Shown here: in pieces, positions 1 through 5,863 of the stretch
Numbering within the stretch: position 1 is the stretch's first letter
Layout of the letters: the number at the start of each line of letters is the position of its first letter
Origin: an uncultured Eubacteriales bacterium
Lineage (GTDB): Bacteria; Bacillota; Clostridia; Christensenellales; QALW01
DNA length: 10,343 bases
Direction of reading: 5' to 3'
Assembly: GCA_900552055.1 (NCBI GenBank)
Contig: URYI01000068.1
Location: 1 to 10,343, forward strand
Position numbers and translations under genes: made by a program
Notes under the pieces: model-generated
The model's input: the letters and a program-made list of their open reading frames with translations, nothing else
What the model was told of the DNA's origin: nothing
Database searches by the model: none

Positions 1-39
1 CCCAGCTCCGCTGGGCTCCGCGCCGCCCCCGCCCCTTGC
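1..39. repeat. Truncated right half of a GC-rich palindromic element (element B)
   Basis: The first bases fold into a perfect 6-bp hairpin (CCCAGC at 1-6, loop TCC, GCTGGG at 10-15). A C-rich stretch follows, containing CGCCGCCCCC at 21-30. The same 10-mer occurs at 2312-2321, where it forms the right arm of the large central palindrome just after its internal hairpins. The order hairpin then CGCCGCCCCC arm is the same in both. The left half would lie before the window, so the complete structure cannot be confirmed. It may also end transcription of an upstream gene. Composition is far GC-richer than the neighbouring promoter region. Confidence 0.5.
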
Positions 40-71
40 TGTGTTAGTCTAAGTTTTAAAATTTAAAAACA

Positions 72-100
72 TTGACATTCCAGAGGTCATACGTTAATAT
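72..100 (+). promoter_or_regulatory. Sigma-A promoter of the AraC-family gene
   Basis: A perfect -35 box TTGACA (72-77) is followed after 17 bp by TAATAT (95-100). An overlapping TATAAT at 98-103 has a less favourable spacing. Transcription would start near 107, giving a leader of about 67 nt. The -35 box contains an in-frame TTG that could extend the downstream reading frame to 72, but a codon inside the promoter cannot be translated from this transcript. This supports the start at 174. Confidence 0.75.
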
Positions 101-173
101 AATAATATCGATAAAATCTGAACAAGCCTTGCTCCGCAGTATAATATCATTTATTAATTACGAGGATATAATA

Positions 174-1061
174 ATGTCTGAGATAACCAGCGCATCTCCC
201 TTCAGCAGACTTATCATCCGATTTATGGCAGGAGGACTGTCTCAATGCCCAGACTGGTGGGGAGAAGAAAATATAAGCGTATGCTATAATAAATTATACT
301 ATATACTGGGCGGAGAATGCTATATAAAAATTAACGACGAAGAATTTATAGCCAGACCTGGGCAAATATTTTTCCTGCCAAGCGGTTCAAAACAGACCTA
401 TCACAATATCTCCGGGAACCATGTTTCAAAATATTGGTTCCATTTTTCCGCATTAGACGGAGAAACCGATATATTCCGCAGTCTCCCCCTGCCCTATTGC
501 ATAAACGTATCTGAAAAAGACCAATCAAAAATATCTCAAGGCTTTAAGGCGGTCGCGCTGAGAGACGGCGCAAAAAATATAACTGACATACTGCTGCAAA
601 ATTACACCATAATGGATTTGCTGGCCTATTACATTGAAAAAAGCAATTTATGCGGTGTTAAAGCGCCTCCCGATGAATTTATAAACAGAATTATAAATTA
701 TATTGACGCTAATCTCAGCGGGGAGCTTAATCTCAATACCCTGAGCAGCCTAGTGCATTTTCACCCAAGCTATTTTTCGAGATATTTTAAAAAAAAGCTG
801 GGCATGCTCCCGCTGGAATATGTTAAGAAACGCCGTATAGAAAAAGCACAGTATCTGTTAGAGAGCAGCGATATGCTGATAAACGAAATAGGCGCCTGCG
901 TAGGTTTGCAGGATATGGCCTATTTCAGCAAACTTTTCAAAAAATATACCGGCATGACCCCCAGCTATTACAGATTCACCACCACACCTTTGGCGGTTAC
1001 TGTAAAAAACGGTTTGGAGAGCCGGTACAGCGGAGGACAAAATGGACGACAAAATCAATAA
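174..1061 (+). CDS. AraC-family transcriptional regulator with N-terminal cupin sensor
   Basis: This is a 295-residue DNA-binding regulator with the usual length and order for sugar-responsive AraC/XylS proteins. Residues about 25-105 form the ligand-sensing cupin half, with a typical run of short beta strands and the segment ARPGQIFFLPSG. Residues about 165-265 hold the two helix-turn-helix motifs, including HPSYFSRYFKKKLGMLPLEY and the family signature ending in YFSKLFKKYTGMTPSYYR. The start at 174 is chosen because GAGG lies at 162-165 and the promoter lies at 72-100; the longer TTG-initiated frame overlaps the promoter. The last 20 bp overlap the next gene, whose ribosome binding site lies inside this one, so the two are probably translationally coupled. 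The ligand is unknown. No sugar transporter or catabolic gene is directly adjacent, so the target could be distant or the HD enzyme itself. About 30 residues follow the second HTH and show no recognisable motif. Confidence 0.9.
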   Translation: MSEITSASPFSRLIIRFMAGGLSQCPDWWGEENISVCYNKLYYILGGECYIKINDEEFIARPGQIFFLPSGSKQTYHNISGNHVSKYWFHFSALDGETDIFRSLPLPYCINVSEKDQSKISQGFKAVALRDGAKNITDILLQNYTIMDLLAYYIEKSNLCGVKAPPDEFINRIINYIDANLSGELNLNTLSSLVHFHPSYFSRYFKKKLGMLPLEYVKKRRIEKAQYLLESSDMLINEIGACVGLQDMAYFSKLFKKYTGMTPSYYRFTTTPLAVTVKNGLESRYSGGQNGRQNQ

Positions 1062-1641
1062 ACTATTGGATTTCCTTATTCAATGCGACAAGATGAAAAA
1101 TATACAGCGCCGCACTCTTATTGCGGACGGTTCCCGCATGGAAACAGACGCCGAACATTCCTGGCATCTGGCTTTAATGGCCGTTGCCCTATCCGATTAT
1201 GCTCCCCAGGGCACCAGCATAGACCACGCTGTGCGCCTGGCTTTGTCACATGATTTAGTTGAGATATACGCAGGCGACACCTTTTGTTATGATGTGCAGG
1301 CAAACGAGGATAAGTCTGAGCGGGAAAAAAAGGCGGCAGAAAAACTGTTTAATTTACCGCCAAAGGAAAAAGGACAGGAAATTCTGAGTTACTGGGAGGA
1401 ATTTGAAGAATGCGCCACTCCTGAAGCAAAATATGTCAATGCCCTGGACAGGCTCCAGCCCTTTATAAACAACTGCCTCACAAACGGGCATACTTGGAAG
1501 CAAGGGCACGTTCGGCTCTCACAGGTATTAAACCGCATGAACCCCGTTAAATTATATCTTCCAGCCTTTTGGCCGTTTGTACAGGAAAAGCTTAAATGGG
1601 CCGTAGAAAATAATCTGTTAATAAATGATAAAATGGCATAA
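1042..1641 (+). CDS. HD-domain phosphohydrolase, YfbR/HDDC2-like (probable 5'-deoxynucleotidase)
   Basis: This 199-residue soluble protein is one compact HD domain of the HD_3 type, the group that includes E. coli YfbR, a dNMP 5'-nucleotidase. The metal-binding set is complete: H39 in the AEHSWH motif, H70-D71 in SHDLVEIYAGD, and D136 in NALDRLQP. E74 and D79 match the extra catalytic acids of YfbR, and the arginines at 23-24 sit where YfbR binds phosphate. Length matches the family. Start at 1042 is supported by GGAGGA at 1032-1037, placed inside the end of the regulator gene. A clear terminator follows at 1684. Likely role, by family, is hydrolysis of nucleoside monophosphates in the cytoplasm; substrate specificity is inference, because HD_3 enzymes vary. 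Coupling to an AraC regulator is unusual for a nucleotide housekeeping enzyme and could point to a sugar-phosphate or modified nucleotide substrate. Confidence 0.85.
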   Translation: MDDKINKLLDFLIQCDKMKNIQRRTLIADGSRMETDAEHSWHLALMAVALSDYAPQGTSIDHAVRLALSHDLVEIYAGDTFCYDVQANEDKSEREKKAAEKLFNLPPKEKGQEILSYWEEFEECATPEAKYVNALDRLQPFINNCLTNGHTWKQGHVRLSQVLNRMNPVKLYLPAFWPFVQEKLKWAVENNLLINDKMA

Positions 1642-1683
1642 TCTCTTAACGCATTAATGCTCTAATTTTAAACAAAACCAACC

Positions 1684-1708
1684 AAAAGCGCGCAAGCGCT
1701 TTTATTTT
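1684..1708 (+). terminator. Rho-independent terminator after the HD gene
   Basis: A perfect 8-bp stem AAAAGCGC (1684-1691) and GCGCTTTT (1696-1703) encloses the GNRA tetraloop GCAA. The T-rich tail runs into TATTTT. It sits 42 bp after the HD stop codon and ends the regulator-HD transcript before the promoter of the next gene. Because the A and T tracts are symmetric it could act on either strand. Confidence 0.85.
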
Positions 1709-1761
1709 AGCTCTATTATTTACTTTATTTAATGTTATTTCAATAATTTAGTAAAAAATGC

Positions 1762-1790
1762 TTGCATAATATTGGTTATTAATATATAAT
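1762..1790 (+). promoter_or_regulatory. Sigma-A promoter of the Spo0A-C-like gene
   Basis: TTGCAT (1762-1767) and a perfect TATAAT (1785-1790) are separated by exactly 17 bp, in a strongly AT-rich stretch. Transcription would start near 1797, giving a leader of about 30 nt that carries the ribosome binding site. I see no clear 0A box (TGTCGAA type) near it, so autoregulation by Spo0A-type binding is not apparent. Confidence 0.75.
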
Positions 1791-1826
1791 TAGATTAACA
1801 AATGTAATTAAATGAGGAGGATTATT

Positions 1827-2213
1827 ATGGACCCGCTTTTCAGAACCACGGAAAACTGCGATTTGGAGGCAAAAATAAGCCGTCTGCTTATCAATCTTGG
1901 CATAACGGCGCGTTTAAAGGGGTATGGTTATTTAATTACCGGTATTAAAATGGCAATAATGGAACCTGAAAGAGTTTCCAGCATAACAAAGGAGTTGTAT
2001 CCTGAAATTGCCCAAAAACATAAAACAAGCCCTGATAAGGTGGAAAGGGGTATCCGCCATGCGGTTCAAAGCGCACTTATACAAGGACGTGTATGTGAAT
2101 TAAACAAGCTGCTTGAATGTCAGGCATATAAAGAGGGAGAGCGTATAACCAACAGTCAGTTTATAGCACTTTCTGCGGATGGGCTGCGATATAAGCTGCA
2201 GGACAAGGATTAA
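1827..2213 (+). CDS. Stand-alone Spo0A C-terminal DNA-binding domain protein
   Basis: This 128-residue protein corresponds to the effector domain of Spo0A, the master regulator of sporulation, without the N-terminal phosphoacceptor receiver domain. Matching segments run in the Spo0A order: LKGYGYLITGI (30-40), SSITKELYPEIAQKH (51-65), the recognition-helix region KVERGIRHAVQSAL (71-84), and TNSQFIAL followed by ADGLR near the C-terminus. In B. subtilis Spo0A the equivalent recognition segment is VERAIRHAI, so the DNA-contacting E73, R74 and R77 are kept. The start at 1827 is preceded by GAGGAGG (1814-1820) with 6-nt spacing. An upstream in-frame ATG at 1812 overlaps that site and is unlikely to be used. 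With its own promoter and no receiver remnant in front, it looks like an intact small gene rather than a broken spo0A. It may bind 0A-like sites constitutively, or dimerise with full-length Spo0A; that role is inference. Confidence 0.85.
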   Translation: MDPLFRTTENCDLEAKISRLLINLGITARLKGYGYLITGIKMAIMEPERVSSITKELYPEIAQKHKTSPDKVERGIRHAVQSALIQGRVCELNKLLECQAYKEGERITNSQFIALSADGLRYKLQDKD

Positions 2214-2354
2214 AAGGCCGGAGAGTATATAAAGCCCCAAAAGGGGGCGGCGTTTGGCAGGCAAGCCTGCCTGGCCGGGCTTTGCCCGGCCCCGCGGCCG
2301 CAGGCCGCGAACGCCGCCCCCCTTTGGGGCTTTATATACTCTCCGGCCTTTTAA
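2210..2354. repeat. 145-bp palindrome folding into a 45-bp stem capped by three hairpins (element A)
   Basis: The arms at 2210-2254 and 2310-2354 are 45-bp inverted repeats with a single mismatch inside the AAAAGGGGG / CCCCCCTTT section. The 55-nt centre is almost wholly paired into three hairpins. The first is GGCAGGC (2256-2262) with GCCTGCC (2265-2271). The second is GGCCGGGC (2273-2280), loop TTT, GCCCGGCC (2284-2291). The third is CGCGGCC (2293-2299), loop GCA, GGCCGCG (2303-2309). Only T2255, T2272 and C2292 are left unpaired at the junctions, so the whole element forms a four-way junction. It begins inside the stop codon of the Spo0A-C-like gene and lies between convergent genes. The ends are TTAAAAGGCC and GGCCTTTTAA. 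Confidence 0.92.
2210..2354. terminator. Probable bidirectional terminator between convergent genes
   Basis: The outer stem of the large palindrome starts with AAAAGGCCGGAGAG and ends with CTCTCCGGCCTTTT, so on either strand the RNA would form a very stable stem finishing in a U tract. The plus-strand gene stops at its left edge. The minus-strand tldE-like gene stops about 80 bp from its right edge, with no other terminator in between. This position suits ending both transcripts, although the stem is far longer than a terminator needs. Confidence 0.65.
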
Positions 2355-2436
2355 ATACAAACAGAAATTGCACGCAAAGCACGCGCAGAATATCATTTGA
2401 TTATTTGTTCATAGATTCATATTAACCTGTGTCCCG

Positions 2437-3651
2437 TCATTTTATCCGTGCAACATTCATTCTGCACGCCATAACAGGCTCCTCCGAATAACAAAATGGC
2501 CCTGTTTGAGCGCACCCTATAAAACCTTGGTTCAGTATCTCAAATATATTGCCGCTCAGCATCAACTCAGGCAATCGCCCGATCAATTCCCCGTCCTCAT
2601 ATAAAAACGCAAGCTGGACAGGCATGCCTATGTCCCCGCTGCCCGTCATATCACCGCCCGAACTCATAGCGACAAAAATACCCTGCCCCTTTAAAATATC
2701 CGCAATATTTAAAGCCTTTTTCCCCAGAGTCAGCCCTCCCATGCCGGCATAAGGCACGCCGTCAAATGCCGCCGCAGCCGAACCCGAAAGGGGCAGTCCA
2801 TATTTATCAGCCGTGCGCTTGGTAGTAAGCATGCCCGAAACCACCCCTTCTTTGACCAAATAAAACTTGTCTTTTTCCTTAACCGTTCCCTCTGCATCAA
2901 AAAAGCATGTATGAGGCATACTACTGCTGTCCAGAAGCAGGCTGAAATTTTCGCTGAATGTTTTTTTATGCAGCTTATCTCTTAAAATACCTGCTCCGGC
3001 CGCGTACCGCTCACCCGAAAAATCATTTATAAACATTCCAATCAGGCTTAAATCCAAAATAACCGGCAGTTCCCTTTCAGGCAGTTCAACCTGCTTCTTA
3101 TAGGCCTGAGTAAATTTAACAATATCCTTAATAACTCCCTCACCGTCATAAAAATCCGTCAGGCAATTATACGAACCATCCATTATGTTGGAGGAGTTTT
3201 TGTCCTTTATAACAATGCTGAAATTTATTGAATTACCCCTGTAATCCAACTGAGCGCCTTCGCTGTTGGTATAATGCTTCTCGCTCTCCCTTAAATTTAT
3301 CCTGTTGCTGAAAATAAAATCGGGACAGCTTTCTCTAAGGCGGAACAGCAATTCTTTAATTTCGGGCAGAAAGCGGGCCGGCTGTACAATATGCTTAAAC
3401 GCATCCTCTTTTCTTGTTTCATGGCCCAGCATACACGGATAAGGTATTCTCGCCGAAAGCTTGTCCTGCGCGCGCTTGAAAAGTTCCGCAGCATCGTACG
3501 GGCCTATCTGCCCTGCCGTCCCTATGAACCCGTTATCATATACGCGCGCTGTAGCCTGCTCCTGACTACTTTTGCGCAGGGCCTCTGCCTGGGAATTGGT
3601 TATAATAACGCTGTATATCTGTGAATGCGCCGTTATTTTTTCATACTTCAT
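2437..3651 (-). CDS. TldE/PmbA-like subunit of the TldD/TldE metalloprotease
   Basis: This 404-residue protein belongs to the TldD/PmbA (U62-type) family. Partner-subunit features are the absence of an HExxxH motif and the family C-terminal half, with LSLIGMFINDFSGERYAAG, the DAEGTVKEKDKFYLVKEGVV segment and SGGDMTGSGDIGMPV. In the studied E. coli and archaeal proteins, TldE lacks the metal site and pairs with the catalytic TldD to cut unfolded peptides, as in microcin B17 maturation and CcdA turnover. The start at 3651 (MKYEK) is chosen because AGGGGG lies just upstream on the minus strand. The longer in-frame extension to 3774 would overlap the end of the tldD-like gene by over 100 bp and its residues look nothing like the family. 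Only 11 bp separate it from the upstream tldD-like stop, so the two are cotranscribed. The transcript probably ends at the large palindrome. Confidence 0.85.
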   Translation of the reverse strand: MKYEKITAHSQIYSVIITNSQAEALRKSSQEQATARVYDNGFIGTAGQIGPYDAAELFKRAQDKLSARIPYPCMLGHETRKEDAFKHIVQPARFLPEIKELLFRLRESCPDFIFSNRINLRESEKHYTNSEGAQLDYRGNSINFSIVIKDKNSSNIMDGSYNCLTDFYDGEGVIKDIVKFTQAYKKQVELPERELPVILDLSLIGMFINDFSGERYAAGAGILRDKLHKKTFSENFSLLLDSSSMPHTCFFDAEGTVKEKDKFYLVKEGVVSGMLTTKRTADKYGLPLSGSAAAAFDGVPYAGMGGLTLGKKALNIADILKGQGIFVAMSSGGDMTGSGDIGMPVQLAFLYEDGELIGRLPELMLSGNIFEILNQGFIGCAQTGPFCYSEEPVMACRMNVARIK

Positions 3652-3662
3652 GCTATTTCCCC

Positions 3663-5003
3663 CTACTGCACGTTCATAGCCGCAACGCTCACATACGGCC
3701 CGCCCATGCCCACGCTCAGCGGAAACTGCTCCATTTTGCCGCAGCCTCCCGTTACGAAAGCATGTATTTCGCATTTATCCGAAAGCCCGTCTATAAGTCC
3801 CAGCGTCTCAAACACGCTCCCCGTTGCTACTGCGATCTTAACCGGCCTGCCTATTTTGCCGTCAACTATCTCATAGCATATGCCGGGCGCGATGGTAAAT
3901 GTGCTCATGCCGCTCCCATGCCTCACGCTTTTTATAAAATATCCCCGTTTAACAGCGCCAAAAAGCTCCTGAACAGATTTGTCCCCTTCCTGAATAACCG
4001 TAGTGGTCATACGCACAATAGGCTCGTACCAGGCTGAAACCGCCCGCGCATTGCCAGTAACATTTTCGTTAAGCTCTGAGGCGGTGCGCGCGCTGTGCAG
4101 CCTGCCCGCCAATACGCCGTCTTTTATAAGATAAGTCTTAGACGCGGCGCTGCCCTCGTCGTCATAAGGCGTATAACCGCTGCCTTCTATTAAGCCCGAA
4201 TCATAAATGGACAGTATTTTCGGCCCTATCCTCTTGCCAAGCACCCATTCCCTTTTAAGAGTTTCATCCCCTATCATAAAATCCGCCTCTGACTTATGGC
4301 CAAATGATTCATGCGCAAACACTCCCGCCGCAAGAGGAGAAAGAATTACGGGAAAACTGCCCGGCTGAACAGGAACGGCGTCTAAAAGGAACTTTTCGCA
4401 TTCTGAAACGAAAGCCTTTATTTCCTGCTCGTCCATCCGTTTCTTCAGCCCTTCAAAGCTTAACTCCGCCTTGGAAAACTGCTCGTCAAATGTTTCGCTT
4501 CCTTTACTAAGTCCCAAACGGCAGGCGATTCCGGCCGTTTGGAAATCATGTCTGAGCCTTGCGCCTTTGCTTGAATAAAACTCATAAAGGACATGCTTAT
4601 CCAAATAGCTGGCAAGCAGGCTGTTCCTGTATGCGCTTTTAAAAAGCCCGGATACCTCTTTTAAAAGCTCCCTTTTTACTTCAACCGAAATATCCCTTAC
4701 GCAGTTATCCGCGAATTTGAGCTTTTCATCCCTGTTGGCCTGAAGCCTTTTAACAACCGCGTTTTCCTCTATCCCGCGGTCCGGACGTCCCATGGAGTAA
4801 AGCTCATCCAATTCCTGTTGTATTTCATCCAGCCTGCTCGTAGAGGAATAATACCACATTTCCCCGTCAAACACCCTGATAAACGCTCTTTTTACGCGAG
4901 TCTCCCGGCAGTCCTCCAGACGGCCGTCCCGAAATGAAATAAAAGTATTATATCTGTCCTCTATGCGCACGTCCGCATAAAAACCCGCTTTAAAGCGATA
5001 CAT
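3663..5003 (-). CDS. TldD-like catalytic subunit of the TldD/TldE metalloprotease
   Basis: This 446-residue protein is the catalytic member of the TldD/TldE pair. The zinc motif HESFGH is at residues 231-236, in the context FAHESFGHKSEADF. The third metal ligand expected near the C-terminus is present as C421 in TGGCGKMEQFPLSVG. The N-terminus GFYADVRIEDRYN matches the family's usual opening. Start at 5003 is preferred because GGAGG (minus strand, 5012-5016) sits 8 nt upstream. An ATG at 5021 would add six residues and has only a weak GGAAG before it. The tldE-like gene follows 11 bp downstream and mscL lies 21 bp upstream, which indicates one operon. The natural substrate in Firmicutes is not established. 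No peptide-modification genes or obvious precursor peptide occur in the window, so a general peptide-degrading role is as likely as a maturation role. Confidence 0.88.
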   Translation of the reverse strand: MYRFKAGFYADVRIEDRYNTFISFRDGRLEDCRETRVKRAFIRVFDGEMWYYSSTSRLDEIQQELDELYSMGRPDRGIEENAVVKRLQANRDEKLKFADNCVRDISVEVKRELLKEVSGLFKSAYRNSLLASYLDKHVLYEFYSSKGARLRHDFQTAGIACRLGLSKGSETFDEQFSKAELSFEGLKKRMDEQEIKAFVSECEKFLLDAVPVQPGSFPVILSPLAAGVFAHESFGHKSEADFMIGDETLKREWVLGKRIGPKILSIYDSGLIEGSGYTPYDDEGSAASKTYLIKDGVLAGRLHSARTASELNENVTGNARAVSAWYEPIVRMTTTVIQEGDKSVQELFGAVKRGYFIKSVRHGSGMSTFTIAPGICYEIVDGKIGRPVKIAVATGSVFETLGLIDGLSDKCEIHAFVTGGCGKMEQFPLSVGMGGPYVSVAAMNVQ

Positions 5004-5024
5004 TTCTTCCGCCTCCGGCATTTT

Positions 5025-5534
5025 TTAAACTTCCTTTTCCAGCAAAGCGCGTATATCCTTTAATGTAGCCAGCATTTCTTCTTTCCGCGCCTCTTCCTTA
5101 GCCTCAGCCTCGGCCTTTAACCTGAGCTTTTCAGCCTCTTCCGCCTCTTTAGCCGCCTTTTCAGCAGCCGCAGCCTCTTCTGCCGCGCGGCGCTTTTTCT
5201 CATTATACTTTTCGCTCACCTTTCTCAGAGCACTTACTACGCAGAATATACTCAAAGCTATTATAAGAAAATCCAGAATATTCTGAATAAAACTGCCGTA
5301 AGCTATGCTTATGCCCGGCTCGGTCTCGGTAGGCTCCGCAATAACCCAAACCAATTCCGAAAAGCTTATGTTGCCGATAAGCAGGCCCAGCGCCGGCATG
5401 ATTATATCATTTACAAGAGAAGTAACTATTTTGCCGAAAGCACTGCCTATAATTACGCCTACGGCCATATCTACAACATTTCCCTTAATTGCAAACTCCT
5501 TAAACGATTTAAAAAACCCTTTCTTTTCGCTCAT
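5025..5534 (-). CDS. mscL: Large-conductance mechanosensitive channel MscL, with long charged tail
   Basis: MscL is a homopentameric inner-membrane channel that opens under membrane tension to release solutes during osmotic downshock. The hallmark N-terminal amphipathic helix and first membrane helix are clear: FKEFAIKGNVVDMAVGVIIG, then FGKIVTSLVNDIIMPALG. The second membrane helix is at about residues 79-103. The protein is 169 residues against 136 in E. coli. The extra length is a highly charged Ala/Glu/Lys tail (about 104-155) predicted to extend the C-terminal helical bundle, before a normal ending (MLATLKDIRALLEKE). Start at 5534 has AGGGG 7 nt upstream. The in-frame ATG at 5567 overlaps the -10 box and lies upstream of the predicted transcription start, so it is unlikely. 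It is the first gene of the mscL-tldD-tldE cluster. Confidence 0.95.
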   Translation of the reverse strand: MSEKKGFFKSFKEFAIKGNVVDMAVGVIIGSAFGKIVTSLVNDIIMPALGLLIGNISFSELVWVIAEPTETEPGISIAYGSFIQNILDFLIIALSIFCVVSALRKVSEKYNEKKRRAAEEAAAAEKAAKEAEEAEKLRLKAEAEAKEEARKEEMLATLKDIRALLEKEV

Positions 5535-5567
5535 ACTTATACCCCTTTCATATGCTTGCTTTCTCAT

Positions 5568-5596
5568 ATATTAATATCTGACTGCGTTTTTTGCAA
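5568..5596 (-). promoter_or_regulatory. Sigma-A promoter of the mscL-tldD-tldE operon
   Basis: On the minus strand TTGCAA (5596-5591) is followed after 17 bp by TAATAT (5573-5568). Transcription would begin near 5561, about 27 nt before the mscL start at 5534, leaving just enough leader for the AGGGG ribosome binding site. No other promoter is evident inside the cluster. Confidence 0.65.
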
Positions 5597-5819
5597 GAGC
5601 TTTTTCCCATATCTTAAAAAGCGCATTAAAAGCAAGGTATAGTCGTGCATACAACCTGCCCAGTTATGCAGCGCGCTCTCCGGAGCCAGAAATCTGCTTG
5701 CCGCCTGCGCTCAAAATACGGCTTTACCATTGCATCCCTTGGTTCCGGCAATAAACAAATCACTTCTCTGAAATATAATTAAAACGTAATATATTTTTAA
5801 CTGCTCCTAATCCCTCTTA
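5597..5819. other. Divergent intergenic region without a recognisable gene
   Basis: The gap between the mscL and lipoprotein start codons is 329 bp. Its two ends carry the divergent promoters, and the middle holds nothing I can name. About 5640-5755 is clearly more GC-rich than the AT-rich flanks and contains a short palindrome CTCCGGAG. A 38-codon frame at 5666-5782 has no ribosome binding site. There is no tRNA fold, riboswitch-like structure or terminator that I can recognise. The GC-rich patch might be a decayed gene or an operator region; that is only a guess. Confidence 0.4.
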
Positions 5820-5828
5820 TGATAAAAT
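5820..5828 (+). promoter_or_regulatory. Possible extended -10 promoter of the lipoprotein gene
   Basis: TGATAAAAT combines a TG extension with TAAAAT, one base from the consensus -10 box. No good -35 box lies 16-18 bp upstream; the nearest weak candidate is TTTAAC near 5796. Transcription would start near 5835, about 30 nt before the start codon. Confidence 0.4.
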
Positions 5829-5863
5829 AATATTAAATATGGCTTTCTGAGGAGTATTATATT

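Noticed and set aside
72..173. An N-terminal extension of the AraC-family protein from a TTG at 72.
   Set aside because: The TTG is part of a perfect -35 box, and the extension contains the -10 box. The ATG at 174 has a ribosome binding site and gives a normal family length.
2210..2354. A CRISPR repeat or integron attC site.
   Set aside because: There are no regularly spaced direct repeats and no integrase or cas gene. The structure is a single nested palindrome with three different hairpins.
2100..2396. A 98-codon minus-strand frame starting with a Cys-rich MIFCACFACNFC segment, downstream of the TldE-like gene, resembling a possible peptide precursor for TldD/TldE.
   Set aside because: It has no ribosome binding site, runs through the whole palindrome and lies antisense to the well-supported Spo0A-C-like gene. 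The coding appearance follows from the palindrome being open in that frame.
3652..3774. A 41-residue N-terminal extension of the TldE-like protein.
   Set aside because: It overlaps the conserved 3' end of the tldD-like gene in another frame, is Cys/Arg-rich unlike the family, and a good ribosome binding site serves the start at 3651.
5666..5782. A 38-codon plus-strand frame in the divergent intergenic region, starting MQRALRSQ.
   Set aside because: There is no ribosome binding site, no recognisable similarity, and its end approaches the promoter of the next gene. It is most likely chance.
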